Part shown: one piece after another, positions 12,911-24,453 of the stretch
Position numbering within the stretch: the first letter of the stretch is position 1
Layout: every line of letters starts with the position of its first letter
Assembly: GCA_036244855.1 (NCBI GenBank)
Contig: BQKZ01000030.1
Span: 129,981-193,980, forward strand
Source of the DNA: Temnopleurus reevesii
Lineage: Eukaryota > Echinodermata > Echinoidea > Temnopleuroida > Temnopleuridae
Direction: 5' to 3'
Length of the DNA: 64,000 bases
The notes under the pieces: generated by a model
What the model was told of the DNA's origin: nothing
Databases searched by the model: none
The model's input: the letters and a program-made list of their open reading frames with translations, nothing else
Position numbers and translations under genes: made by a program

Positions 12911-15900
12911 CTAGTTCCAACTTTAAAATCATTTCAAAAAAAGGTTTGAGAATAATCCTGAAATTCCATATCAAGTGCAGTGTTTCAACTGGAAAAAAAA
13001 ATCATGTGGGCCAAATTTATGTATAAATGAATTAATTGATTCTGCAAGCCCTACCCCTATTAGAAATTTGTTCCAGAATTTAACACAATTAAAGAAAATT
13101 ATATCCTGCCTTAACGAAAGAATATCTTAGGATGCTTTTCAATGAACTCATTAGACTTGGCTCTCGTTCACTTGCTTGACATTTATAAAGGAGTGCGGTG
13201 CGATAGAAAAGATAATATTTATAAACAACAGTATGTGAGCCAACAGGGGATGCATAAAGCTACTGTATACCTATACAAATCAGAGTTGGAGACGTAATAT
13301 GAAATGATAAGTTGGCTTTCTCTTCGATATTTCAGGATGTCTTTGAATGAAAAAAGGATGGGTTGGTCTGGCACAACATTTTGTAAATGCTGATGATGTG
13401 ACTGATAAGAATCGGTGTTCATGATGACATCAAAGTGAATATGTGGGCTAATATTATTGAGTAGACTCCTGTAGTATGGCGTTAGTGTTTTCAATGAAAT
13501 TTTGGCATGGACGTTTGATAACAAAATTTCATGCATTTTTATTGAGATTCTTTCAAAGCGATTTCTGTTTTTCTCACATAAATGTATGTAATCCCACTAC
13601 CCCATCATAATCAATAAGCTGTAATTTTCTCTGGAGTTTTGTTTTAATCACTAATTTGGCGACCATGATTTCGCTTTAAAAAATTTCACTTGATAAAATA
13701 CCCATGGATTTGCGTACAATGATCTTTCAAAGGAAAAAAATGACAAGCCTATTGGCCTTTACAGTGATTCATAAAAGGGACTATTTAATCCAACTTGTCT
13801 TTCATTACAGATACAGAACATCTTCAAAAAAAATTCAGCATAATTTCATTTACATATCTCCAATATGACCAGCACTGATCAACTCCAGAAGAAAAGAGAT
13901 GGCCTCTCATGAATTCATACAGAAAATTTTCATATTCATGAATATTGGACTGTGTGACATTTTGGTACATGCAGCACACAGCGATGAAAAAGATTAGAAA
14001 TCCATGCAGAGGCCTCAATCTTTCATATCAGATTACCCACTGACACAGCCTTGGCTAAATATAACTTTTCTCAATTTTTATGAAATATGGTTGATTTGGA
14101 GCTCCTACTGGATACACATGTACAGTGTACCTCAAAAGCCTCACACAGTTTATTAACTATCTAGTTTTTATTAAAAAATTGCATTGATTCATAGGAAAAT
14201 GGGATTGGACTTTATAACTATGTTTTTCTTTTGAATGAAAGAGCTCAGTGCTTTTATTTTATGGTAATGAAATGAAATCTTTAATATAGAAATATGATAT
14301 TTCCAATATCAGAGACAAAATATTGGGCAGGTAAGAAATTTTTGGTAAAGATGGTGTCAGCATAGGCCTGCAAATTGATCCAGGTACATTGTTCATCATG
14401 ATAACAATGAGTTGTCATTGGGAACCTATGAAAACAGAGTGACCCTTTCTGTGTTGCATTAATTTTGAAGGTAAAGACTACATAGATCAATCCACTAGTT
14501 TTGGCACTGCAAACAATAGAAAACACACCCTGGCTATTATGTGTACTCCCTGTATTTACACACAAACATCACAGTGGTGAGTAGTTGTATAAAAATGCGA
14601 ACAAAACCATTGAAGAGTTAAAAACCATTTGATAAACACAATATTGTCATTGATTGCTGTAAGGTGGGCTTCAAAAATCTTCTGCATTGATAATTAATTA
14701 CCAATGGCGAAGATGTACCTTATAAAACGTTTCTCTATCAATTCTTGTGGATTCAGTATAAGTCATTCAAGAGAGTAGATGGGTGCACAATAGTATTGTT
14801 GTGTTCAAAAGGATTATAGCTGACTGAAAAAAAAGTTGGTTCTCCTTATCTAGTATAAAGGGGAGAGGATAGGATTTCAAAACAGCAGGGATGGCCTTGT
14901 AGGCTTCCCAATCAGACGTACTATCAATAAGGGAGTAATAAACAAACTACCTGGATTTGTGTCTATGCTTGCAGACTATATGGACAGGTTCACATCATTG
15001 CTACATGAATTAGTCAGGCCATCGTAATGCCAGGAAATGCACTTACAGCGGGTCTAACTCCCATACAGGATACGTTAGGGAAAACAAAATGGACTTTATG
15101 GCTATCAGATTCGGCAAAACAAGGTGGAAAATTCCCAAATTGACAAATTTAAGAAGTAAAACAAAAGGAGAGGGTGAAGAAATTCCCCAAACTTGCCATT
15201 AAACTGTAGAGAAATGCACCTGATTTAGCACTGAATCAGTTTCACGTAAAAGTAAGCTGACCAATCTCTAATTTTGTGCTGACAATTAAAAAAATGGTTC
15301 TTAAAATTGGGCATCCCACAGCAATTTTTGCGCCCTTTATACCTATTACTTTAATGCCCTCTTCGTAACTCTGACCTACAGTCTAAAGCCCCCCTCCCCC
15401 CCTATCTCCCGACATGGTTCAAAAGTCCTACATTATAAAGAGCACAATGAAACTGAATTAATAGGGAAATATCATTGAGGGGAGAAGACGGGCTATGGGG
15501 TACAGCAGATATCATTCTGAATCAGATTTTTTCGCACACACAAATTTGACCTGTGGGGGTCATACTACATGTGTGTGTTGATAAGTCAACGACCTAATGA
15601 ATGACCAAGCACATTTTATGATATGAAGCGATATTATGCGTAGTAAGCAGGTGTATTACATGTAGGTCAATAGATCTATCTTATCAGTTGGTTTCATTGT
15701 TTTATAAACAAACTTTTGATATCACTCTAATACCCATATTTCCTCGACCCTGTGACATAAGGATATATAACTCATAAATCATCACTTTGCTGACATCACA
15801 ATTACCTGTCATAAAAATATCAACCTGACCAAATAATTACAACAATAAGATAAAGAATTTAAATACCAACAAAGAAAAAGATAACCTTTTTTCAGAGAAC

Positions 15901-16259
15901 ATATTTCAGGGTTAAGGCAACTCTCAGTATACATATATGACAAGTTTTAATACACATAGGTCTGTCAACATTTTCACTTCCAAACATTTTGCGCAAGTGG
16001 TCACAGCAACACATTGAAAGTCAAGTTGGTGCAGTTTTCAGTCACTGTCCTAAATTGGAAGTCCCAATTAGCACGTCAAGACTGGTACAAAATATAGGGA
16101 CAATCCAGACAAAATTGGGACACTGAACAGGTTTGGTTAGGCTTCATGTATACATTCAAATTAAGAAAGATGCTTTCACCTAGAAACAGGTTCTCTTTAA
16201 AATGTTATCCTTTCTTTTTTATATTACCATCTAAATCTATATTGTGTCGTTCCTTTAGA
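12911..16259. other. Intergenic AT-rich DNA, no gene seen
   Basis: About 3.3 kb without a recognisable gene or complete repeat. Several frames of 60-105 codons exist on the minus strand but show no family resemblance, splice sites or codon regularity. Confidence 0.5.
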
Positions 16260-16382
16260 TACAGTATGGACAGAAATAAACTTTACTGTTTCCCACTATG
16301 TCTGACCAAAGCCTATGCAAAACACATGCATTTTTGTGGGCCTTGGTAGGACCCTGGGAAGTTTATTTCTGTCCATACTGTA
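16260..16382. mobile_element. 123-bp TA-flanked hairpin MITE, copy 1
   Basis: Terminal inverted repeats TACAGTATGGACAGAAATAA and its complement TTATTTCTGTCCATACTGTA enclose about 80 bp. The TA at each end fits a mariner-type target duplication. A second, more diverged copy lies at 49345-49469. It sits about 1 kb downstream of the F-box stop codon, possibly within that gene's 3' UTR. Confidence 0.88.
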
Positions 16383-17399
16383 GATAGTTTGACGTGATGT
16401 CATTTGTCCGTCATGTTGGAGGACTAACGGCCCACGTGCATTTGCCTAAGAAAATGTTCCCGGTCACAAGTCTATCTTTGAATTGTCTGAGAGTGTACAG
16501 CACTACAGCATTTGTAATTTCACGATGAACATAAACATTCAATTATGACTTCTTGTAGACTTTCTACCACAATTAATCACATGATTACTTCCACATATAT
16601 ACATTGACATATAATTGAGTTGGTATATAAAGGCAATGTGGCAATTAAGAATGGACTTGTATTGTGCATATCACACAAAGGTTTAAAGTCAAGAAAAAAA
16701 AAGAAAAAAAAGACTCACACAACATAGAGAAAGACCCATATATGGACAAAAAGGGCAGTATAAAATGTTCGTTCAGAGCAGAAAATATGTAGAAATTGAA
16801 AATGACCAAAGGATACTTCTTGCTCTACTGATATTTTCACATCGTTCTGCATTTCCATGAAACTGCGAGAACCTTGCGTATACAGAAGATTGAAATTTGT
16901 TTCCTGAGAGTGAATAGTTTTGAAGCCGTGTGCTGGCCTGAAAATATGTGAGAACTAGAGCATCTTTATAGAAAGAGTTGAGCCATGTCATAATTTGAAC
17001 AAGTTTATGTTCAAAACTAGAATCATTTGTGACACAACTCTTAGTATAAAGGGACTCTCGTTAGCAATATGTAAGTAGATAGTGGCACCTGCAGAGGGCT
17101 GATGCAACATTGACTCTGTGTTAAAATCTGAAGTGTAAATGCACTTCTGGCATAGAGCAATCATTATGGATAGAGAAACAAAGTGCTGATGTCATATTCA
17201 TCCATCATCCAAGGAATGCTGGTTCTAAGCAACAAAGACCATACATGTACATACGGTATAACCTGAAATCATGTGAACGGACACAAGAAATTGAACTCAA
17301 AGTTGAGTTATCTTTGTTTGATTGTTAAGAACCAGGAATCCTAGAAACCATAGGAATATGACATCGCACTTAGATACTCTAGATCTTGCTATGGTACCT
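16383..17399 (-). other. Downstream flank or 3' UTR of the F-box gene
   Basis: This is the first kilobase after the TAA at 17400-17402. No clear AATAAA on the minus strand was found here outside the MITE at 16260-16382, so the transcript end is not located. No other gene is seen. Confidence 0.45.
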
Positions 17400-18305
17400 T
17401 TATGGATTGAGGACATCCTTGTGAGGGCACAGATGCCACATGTTACAGCTCCACTGCCTAGGGATACTCCTCTTCATCACCTTTGATGTTGTCCAGTTGT
17501 TGTTATGTAGGCCTTCAACGCATCCAGGAGCATTCTTGTTGGTCTTATGGCAGCATGTCCAGAGGTGTCGTCCAGCACCAGTGCCATAGTAGTATTTGGG
17601 ATGCCAGTAGCACAGCGAGACATCGCCTCGTCGGTCCCTCACCTTGCCGCACTGCATACAGGGGTCGTTCCTGTAAGAGTCGGATTCCACCCACTTGGAG
17701 TCCAATCCGACCACGTTGAACCGCTTGATGAGCCATGCAAAGTTCCTACAGGTGGCTTTCAGCTGGGCAAGATCACGCGTGTTAAGCTCCCGGAAGATCT
17801 TCAGAACGATCTCCACCGGCAACGTGGCAAACCGATCCTCGCTGTTCCAGGACGAATCCTCGGCTTCACAATCAGAATCTTCAAAGTCACTTTCGTTCGG
17901 CTCACTGATGATCAGGTGACTTTGGCAAATGAGATATTTGAGAATGCCAACCCTCGCTGGGTTCATCACTCTTCGATGTTTGCGCTCATTTGTTTGGTCC
18001 TTGTCAGACTTCCTGCGAACTTTCAACTTCACAATTTTATGATTTTTCACTTTGTCAGCTTCATGGAGTTTCTCAACGTGATCTACATCAACTTCAAGCT
18101 TTGAGTCAACTGAATGATCAGGGTTCATTTTGACATCGGAATCCAACTGAACGTCCTGCTTTACGGCTTCATCCTCAGGGAGAGGAAGACATGGTTCAGA
18201 TATTGACTGGGTATCCTGACTTTCAATAACAATGACATGTGAGATGCAAGAAGAATTCTCAGTCTCAACTGCAGGGGGCTGGCTATCTCCATCAACGGTT
18301 GCAGC
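17400..18305 (-). CDS. C-terminal part of the F-box gene (F-box plus Cys/His tail)
   Basis: Open in the same frame directly after the TAA. It begins with acidic sequence (AATVDGDSQPPAVETENSS) of the same style as the codons before the stop, arguing that both parts belong to one reading frame. The first ATG is at 18128, so a 242-residue F-box protein could also be made by an internal start; nothing in the sequence favours that. Confidence 0.75.
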   Translation of the reverse strand, partial: AATVDGDSQPPAVETENSSCISHVIVIESQDTQSISEPCLPLPEDEAVKQDVQLDSDVKMNPDHSVDSKLEVDVDHVEKLHEADKVKNHKIVKLKVRRKSDKDQTNERKHRRVMNPARVGILKYLICQSHLIISEPNESDFEDSDCEAEDSSWNSEDRFATLPVEIVLKIFRELNTRDLAQLKATCRNFAWLIKRFNVVGLDSKWVESDSYRNDPCMQCGKVRDRRGDVSLCYWHPKYYYGTGAGRHLWTCCHKTNKNAPGCVEGLHNNNWTTSKVMKRSIPRQWSCNMWHLCPHKDVLNP

Positions 18306-20144
18306 TTAGCAGCAGCTTGCACCGAGGCCAAGTCGTTCCTCTGAAAGCGATACAGACAAGTCCGATTCATTGCCATCTGTTTGGTCACTTTTGACAATTG
18401 CACATGCACCGAGTAAAGAATTATCCTCGACCTGCAAAGTAGATTCAGAACACGGACAGTCCAGTGCTTCTTCACGCAGCAATGGATCTGGGATTTCTAC
18501 ACTTTTTGTTTCCTCAGATGTAATATTGCATTCATCTTCCAGACACATAGGGATAAAACACGTGGCAACACATAGGGAGTCCTCATTTTGGCAATTCTGT
18601 TGTGCTCCCTTCATGGTGTCTCCAGATTCACATTGATCTTCTTCTATGACACTATGAGAAGAGCTAAGTCTCGATTCACAAACTGAAACATCATCACCTA
18701 TTCCACTATCCCGACAAGACGCTCGTTTAGCTTTGGCAGGAGATATTGCCAAGGTGCCATCCAAGGGTGCATTGTCTTTTAATCTTTCATTCAGATCCCT
18801 GCCAATTACATCAGAGCCATGCTGCGATTCTTTCACATCACTGTCTATTAATGGTAACCTGGCATCGTTAGTAGTTGATGAAACATGACAAAAAGCTGAA
18901 GTGTCCTCGAACTTCATGGATTCTTGGGGATCAAGACGGCAAGCTCCAGAGACAACCATCATGTTCTCATCACAGGAAACTGTCACACTGTCCAATAGAC
19001 CAGTACGATCACACTCATCACTTAAATTAGGATTTCTAAGTCTTTGTAGTATTTCACTTTCACTTGGTTTTGCAGCTTCAGGAGGCCCAGCATCCACCTT
19101 GTTTTCCTGCAGTTGACTCACGGTACTATTTGTGCTTTGCGTTAGAATTGCAGATTCAGATTTGCTTGTAATTTTCCTCTTTGAACTTACACTAAGCCCG
19201 GTGATTCTACTGACCCTGTCATCCTCTTTCTTCTCGTTAATATCAGACACTCCTGCATGCTGCTCTGCTCGGTTGTTCAATCTTCCTGCAACAGAGACAG
19301 AGCTGGAAGAAGCATCGGATGATTCCTTGTCATTATGCACATCACATGACGCTTTTGGTTTTGATCCTTCATCTTTGGATTTTCTCCTTTTCTCACATCC
19401 AGTAAACAAGAGCCAAGCCTTCGACACATAACTATTTTGGTCCAACTGACTTCCCTCTTCAGCAGGTTGGCTGTCCTTTGAAGCAGCGTCACTGGATGTT
19501 GCGGTATTATCAAGGCACTTTTCTTCATTTTTTCGCTGTTGATCCCTGGCAGATTGCACCTTAGCCCACTTTCCTTTCCCATCTTGTTTACCTGGGCAAG
19601 TAGGATCTACGGATATCTTTGGCTTTACAGACACTTGAGGATTTCTTTGGCTGTTTGCTTGGTTGAGCCGGTTGGCGGCTCTGGTGTTCTGGACAATGAC
19701 GCTTTGGGCTCTGGGACGTGGCAATGTTGGCGGTGGTGCAGGTTTGCTGCGTCTGACCCTGATGTCCCCATGAGCACTGCCCCTTCGCCTGGTGTTGATG
19801 ATGGCATCACCTCTAGCAGTCTTGCAGAACTCCTCATGCATGCTCAGAAGGACAGCAAACCTTGATCTAGGGCATCCCTTCTGAAGGACAACCCTGCAGG
19901 ATTCCAAGTCTTTCAAGAACCCTAGACTCTCACACCAACAGTTCCCCTCGGCGGCTTGCCCACAGATACAGATACCCAGATTGACTTCATCAGACGGGTG
20001 AGGGTATCCCGTCTGAACGGCCCTGCTGTACATCTCAGGCTTCGACGCTGATCCTGCACTGGCCATTCTACCACCGCCTGTCCTACATTGGTGACCTGAA
20101 GTCGATGGCTGCTGACCACCTTCCGGAAACACCACAAGTGTCAT
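17400..20144 (-). CDS. FBXO34/46: F-box only protein, FBXO34/FBXO46 type, interrupted by one in-frame TAA
   Basis: The product is a probable substrate receptor of an SCF (SKP1-CUL1-F-box) ubiquitin ligase. The ATG at 20144 is the first in frame after a TGA at 20193-20195 and has A at -3. Codons 1-612 encode a long, mostly disordered region: a Cys cluster (CICGQ...NCWC) near codons 57-71, a basic/Pro-rich stretch near 116-145, then Ser/Asp/Glu-rich sequence. Codon 613 is TAA (18306-18308). The same frame continues for 301 codons of similar acidic sequence, a basic stretch (KVRRKSDKD), an F-box (codons about 771-816, LPVEIVLKIF...LKATCRNF) and a Cys/His cluster (829-880), ending at TAA 17400-17402. 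The F-box plus Cys/His tail closely resembles human FBXO34 and FBXO46. Read through, it would give 914 positions; the human proteins have about 600-710. The stop may be a sequencing or assembly error, a null allele or a readthrough codon. Confidence 0.9.
17505..17660 (-). other. Conserved Cys/His cluster after the F-box
   Basis: The pattern is C-x2-C-x12-C-x2-H-P, then W-x-C-C, G-C and a final H (DPCMQC...LCYWHPK...LWTCC...PGC...LH). It is shared with human FBXO34/46. The WHP, W-x-CC and GC..H order is reminiscent of the zinc-binding CHORD module, so zinc binding is inferred but not shown. Confidence 0.7.
17697..17834 (-). other. F-box domain
   Basis: About 46 residues with the hallmark LP...I..KIF..L..RDL..LK.TC..F pattern. 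Known F-boxes bind SKP1 through these Leu/Pro/Ile positions. Confidence 0.92.
18306..18308 (-). other. In-frame TAA inside the F-box coding region
   Basis: Context on the minus strand is AGC TGC TGC TAA GCT GCA ACC. A single C-to-T change from CAA (Gln) would explain it. The context is not the UGA-CUA type known for efficient readthrough, and TAA rules out selenocysteine. A GT...AG pair at 18322 and 18269 would delete 54 nt in frame, but that is very short for an animal intron. Confidence 0.85.
18306..20144 (-). CDS. N-terminal part of the F-box gene up to the in-frame stop
   Basis: 612 codons ending ...LGLGASCC-stop. If the stop is real and not read through, this is all the protein made from the first ATG, and it lacks both the F-box and the Cys/His tail. 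No globular domain is recognised in it apart from the Cys-containing N-terminal segment. Confidence 0.6.
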   Translation of the reverse strand: MTLVVFPEGGQQPSTSGHQCRTGGGRMASAGSASKPEMYSRAVQTGYPHPSDEVNLGICICGQAAEGNCWCESLGFLKDLESCRVVLQKGCPRSRFAVLLSMHEEFCKTARGDAIINTRRRGSAHGDIRVRRSKPAPPPTLPRPRAQSVIVQNTRAANRLNQANSQRNPQVSVKPKISVDPTCPGKQDGKGKWAKVQSARDQQRKNEEKCLDNTATSSDAASKDSQPAEEGSQLDQNSYVSKAWLLFTGCEKRRKSKDEGSKPKASCDVHNDKESSDASSSSVSVAGRLNNRAEQHAGVSDINEKKEDDRVSRITGLSVSSKRKITSKSESAILTQSTNSTVSQLQENKVDAGPPEAAKPSESEILQRLRNPNLSDECDRTGLLDSVTVSCDENMMVVSGACRLDPQESMKFEDTSAFCHVSSTTNDARLPLIDSDVKESQHGSDVIGRDLNERLKDNAPLDGTLAISPAKAKRASCRDSGIGDDVSVCESRLSSSHSVIEEDQCESGDTMKGAQQNCQNEDSLCVATCFIPMCLEDECNITSEETKSVEIPDPLLREEALDCPCSESTLQVEDNSLLGACAIVKSDQTDGNESDLSVSLSEERLGLGASCC

Positions 20145-20253
20145 CTTGTCTTTGAAGTCTCTCCTTTCCAAGGCACTTTGGTCAGAAAAGCATCATCTAT
20201 AATCTGCTTCTCTCCTCTCAATCGCAATAAGAACTAGACATCAGCTTTAGAAT
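20145..20253 (-). other. 5' UTR part of the F-box coding exon
   Basis: Runs from a splice acceptor at 20254 to the ATG at 20144 and contains the in-frame TGA at 20193-20195, so it is noncoding. It implies at least one separate upstream exon at higher coordinates, which I could not locate. Confidence 0.75.
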
Positions 20254-20280
20254 CTGCAAGAAACAAAACAGAGGAAAAAA
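20254..20280 (-). other. 3' splice site of the F-box gene
   Basis: The minus strand reads CCTCTGTTTTGTTTCTTGCAG before ATTCTAAAG: a long, nearly uninterrupted pyrimidine tract followed by CAG, one of the clearest acceptor sites in the window. Confidence 0.8.
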
Positions 20281-20337
20281 TGTAAGGCAACTAATATCTT
20301 CAGGGATTACCTTACACTTCTATCAATATCATAATAG

Positions 20338-20520
20338 AGGATGTTGCTAGAAAGTTGTGACTGAGTGTAAATAACTTGCAAATCATTTATAAATTGAAAC
20401 ATGCATTTTTATTCATGCACGGTCCGCACTCTGTACAAGATGCCCAAGAAACAACGAATATTATTGGGGCATGCTGATCAACTGCAACTTGCAGTAGATT
20501 GCAACTTTCTAGCAACACCC
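20338..20520. mobile_element. Hairpin MITE, TTGCTAGAAAGTTG family
   Basis: Left end GGATGTTGCTAGAAAGTTG and right end CAACTTTCTAGCAACACC... form inverted repeats of about 18 bp around a 145-bp core containing CAACTGCAACTTGCAGTAG. A related right arm lies at 55090-55175, and the GTTGTTCAAAAGTTGC elements at 26786-26953 and 38065-38165 share the core phrases. Confidence 0.8.
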
Positions 20521-22145
20521 GATAGCAAAAGATAATACATACAAATTACAAGAAAACTTCTTGAGCATAAATGAGGTTATGCTCTCTGAACCTTTCTTGG
20601 GAAATGATAAAGCACATGGAGTTTCCTTTACACAGACAGTTAGTCACGTGTCAACTCATTGTCACCAATATGGATTGTGGGTTCATGCAAATTGATATGA
20701 AAAATGATGATCACGCTCCAAAAATAAAATTCCAGCTTATATTGACGTCTATTTAAAGGCGAGTGAGCCCAAACATGGGGGAACTCCTAAATAAGGCATA
20801 TCCTGCTCTGGGGGTAGACTCAGAAAAAAATGAATAATTCCAGTAATGAAGTTTGGGATAGGAGGGGGAGGGAGCTGCAGACTTATAGCCTTGGAAGAAG
20901 GATCCGAGATAAAGCTACCCCTAAATCTGTCTGGGAATTTCAGTCAAAGGAAATGGTTTTAGTAAAAACTAAACTTGTGCAAAAACATAAGAGTGAAATT
21001 TTGTTCATAACAGAGTCATTCTTTTGAGGCACACAATCTTAAATTGTATCCAAAAGGGTAAACGATAAATTGTGGATGGAAAATAGCAATTGTTCTCAAT
21101 CTTTGTGGAATGAATATCTTTTCAGAAGACACAATTTAATCATTAAGTCAAAACATCTTAATAATTCATCAACCATGATGCTTGTATTTCACTGCAGTCA
21201 ATTTATATTTCTATCTGACTTTTAAGGCCCCAAATACACATTGATCAAGTGCTCAAGGGGCACAGACAAAATATTCACAAATATCTTGTAAACCTCCACC
21301 GAAAATATAGGGTAATAATACTTTTCAAGCAGAAATCATGAAAACAGAAATGCAACCAAAATACAGTTTAGAGCGCAGACATGAACATGTTAACTTGGCT
21401 CACTACTTTGTGTAGGGGAATGTGTCGAGCTCACGTACACTGTAAATTAGACAGCATTCTTTATAATAATCTGACCTATGAAGTCTTAAATTAATGTCTA
21501 ATTTCACAGCCATGCAACATTCTAGATTGTAGAAAGGGCAAAAGATAAATTAGGCCAATAGGGAATGGGAGAGGTAGGGGAGAGGTAGGGGAGAGAGAAA
21601 AGAAGAAAAAGGTTAAGAGAAAGTTAACACCATTGTGTAATTTATATCTAGGGTAAAGATTTGTTCCCCTAATTTTTATTTCAATTATTATTTGAGAGTA
21701 AAATCATTGCTAATTTTGTTTTATACACCTTTCTCAAAAATGAAATCATGTTAAGTCATATCATGTTTTCTTTGTTTGTTTTTACCAATCCTGTATAAAA
21801 CATGTCCGTATTTTTCTAAAAATGCCATAATTCTTAATATGCAAAATGAACACAGATATATTGAATTATGTAACAGTTGAAAATCTAATTATGTAATAGT
21901 GCTGGGCACAATCATTGTGAAAAAAAAAATCCTCCTGAATAGATTCCTAAAGATAAACATATGGCATATGAGACATTGTTGGAAAAGTACATACTGTAAA
22001 TGAAAAGCAATTTTCTTGAAATTTATTATCAACAAAATAACAGCTGCCATGTATGAAAATGAAATAGATTTTCATCAAAAGCAGGTGTTGAACAAAATGC
22101 AAGTACACGGTGTCTATGGGGTATGAAACCATGCACTGAACACAT
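20521..22145. other. Intergenic DNA upstream of the F-box exon
   Basis: No gene was recognised. A short minisatellite (GGGAGAGGTA three times) lies at 21567-21597. The missing 5' exon and promoter of the F-box gene could be anywhere from here upward. Confidence 0.45.
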
Positions 22146-22412
22146 GAAATCAAAACTGTAGCAAACATGCATTCAATCAAAACTACAGCAAATATGCATT
22201 CAATTTTTTTTAAACTGCAGCAACTGTGTGTTAAATAAAAAATGTTGCAAATGTGTGTTTAATATTAAAGAAAAAATGAAGCAAATCTGTATTCAATAAA
22301 AACTGGAACATATTGTGTATACATATTCAATGAAAAGTGCAGCATGTGCCCAAAATTCAATCAAACCAATATTATCCATAATCAATCAAAAATGTAGAAA
22401 ATATGTATTCTT
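22146..22412. repeat. Decayed minisatellite, about 8 units of 30-40 bp
   Basis: Loose tandem copies of a unit like ATTCAATCAAAACTACAGC followed by AAATATGC, with increasing divergence and length variation along the array. Confidence 0.7.
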
Positions 22413-24211
22413 GTGTTATGATGTGTATACATACAAAGATCTACGTAATTTGATTTAAAATGCTTATCAAAGTAGCTGCTAAAATAGCAAACAAAAAAAT
22501 TAATACTAGAAAAATACAAATCAATTTTGACAATACTGTAGTATACATTCTGCATGATATTATTGGTTATTCTTAGAAGTATACTTGGACTTGGAGCATG
22601 ATAATGTGAACAAGAAACAACTTGTCAACATACATGTATATGCCTTATCAGTAAAAATACAGGTAACTCTGGATCAGTGGAATCTCTTGAGACCATATAC
22701 GTTATTTTGACCTAGGAGAAATTTGACTAAGAAGCGGTATTAGTTTTACATGATTTGTTTCATATAATTACATTGACTTAGGCAATAATTTGACTCGGAC
22801 AAGTTCGAGAGAGCACTGACACTTTAGCAACTATCCTTTATCCGGAATTTTTTTTTTTAACTTGTTATTATTCCTTTTATGGTATGCTTTGTAAAACCAT
22901 TCTAGTCCTCTGGGCCTTCAAGTCAGAAGCTTACTGGTACAGTTAAGAAAAATTTAAAAATTAAAATATGAACAGATTGTAACCAGATCAATTGACACCC
23001 TAGAAATGTTTGCATTTGCAAACAAGACTGTATCCCTGAGGCTATATCCAGGGTAATAATAATACAAAAAATTTCATGGGCACTTGATAGTCTACATAGT
23101 CATATAGATTATAATGATGAAGACTAATTTACATTTCCCAGCATATACAAATTTCCCTAATAAGAAAAAAAATAATTTGCCAATTACTAGTAACATGATC
23201 CTTTATTTATTCAAGCTTTTACAATTTCAACCTTACCAGAAAATACAATAGAAAAATAAATCCAGTATTCACAAATCGATTCAGAAACAGTATCCACAAA
23301 AGAACTCAAACAATTGTCCAAAAGAATTCCAATTCAGTAAATCTCTGTAACAATTGCACCCAAGTCCATGAACTTCACTCCTCAATAGTAAAGACAAATC
23401 TCCTTTTTAATAGTTATAAGCAACAGTGCATGTTCTGTATACAATCAGCGTATAGTCTGCCCTCTCCACAAATATCCACATTTATATGCCACGGTATGCA
23501 ACGCTGTAATGACAAGACAGGGGAAGTTTCACAGGGAATCTACGACGTGAGGGAAACAAGCGTCCAGCCTCAGCGCTGACTAAGGATCGAGAGTGCGCCA
23601 GTTCCTCTTTTTGAATAAACCAACGTACATGAGCATGACTCCAGTGCACGAATGACTAACATAGCTATATTTTGCTGCAACATACAAGTAGTGTACACAA
23701 ATTGTTCCCAATTCCAAGCATTCATAAGCACGAGAGAGAGATCAGTACACAAAACAGGCTCAGTGCAAACACATTGAATAGCACACCCATTGAACTAATA
23801 CATTCTTGCCTGTGCAAACATCGTCTGCTAATTTAGATACACATGTTGAACTCGGAGGCACAACAAGTTCAAGTTCACAGCATGTCTGCTTTTGCGGCAA
23901 AACAAAAACCTTGAATATAACATCTTCTTTTGTCAGAATCACAAAATGGTTTGGGCATAGGCCTACATGTAATAAGTTTTATTGTACTGAATGAATACCT
24001 TTATTGCTATGAAAATGCTGAAAAATTAAGATAAAAAAGTCAAGTAAGAAATAAATATCAAAGAATTCTGAATTATTAGAACTCCATATCCCCTCATGAA
24101 AAAAAAATTAACCCCGATTTTGAAAGTGCAAGATTGTTTATACTTTTCATTGGATGAATGTGAAAGATTGTTGTTCTTTAAGATTTACCAAAACTACATG
24201 ATATTTATATA
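22413..24211. other. Intergenic AT-rich DNA, no gene seen
   Basis: No supported gene. The block at about 22680-22840 with TTTGACTTAGG-like phrases looks like a fragment of a dispersed element. A less AT-rich patch at 23450-23700 has no conserved frame. Confidence 0.45.
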
Positions 24212-24322
24212 ATATTGGATGGCAATAAATGGAATACCAGGGAATATTGCAAGAGTTAGGGCAATATTGGCCCTAACGAGTGCAATATTCCCGGTATTTC
24301 ATGAAATGAAGCCATCCAATAT
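24212..24322. mobile_element. Foldback element with ATATTGGATGGC ends
   Basis: 111 bp that is palindromic nearly throughout: ATATTGGATGGC at 24212 pairs with GCCATCCAATAT at 24311-24322, and inner arms GGGAATATTGCA and TGCAATATTCCC also pair. The next 130 bp hold another inverted pair (ATAATTATTATTATC and GATAATAATTATTAAT), so a larger nested foldback out to about 24453 is likely. Confidence 0.75.
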
Positions 24323-24453
24323 AATTATTATTATCTTTACATATACCAGAAGGCTGGTCACTGCTTTGCGCAAGCGTAAAATTGAAGCCGTACAATATGG
24401 CTTAATATTGTACAGCTTAAAACTCCCATATAGATAATAATTATTAATATTGT

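Noticed and set aside
16773..16991. 72-codon minus-strand frame downstream of the F-box gene
   Set aside because: Probably within the 3' UTR or flank; no conservation or start context to support a gene.
18269..18322. 54-nt intron removing the in-frame TAA
   Set aside because: GT/AG and frame fit, but the donor (GTGCAA) is weak and the size is below what is normal for animal introns. Kept only as an alternative.
18161..18475. A 104-codon frame crossing the F-box TAA in another register
   Set aside because: A frameshift explanation would need two shifts because the frame is identical before and after the TAA. This register lacks the acidic style and any conservation.
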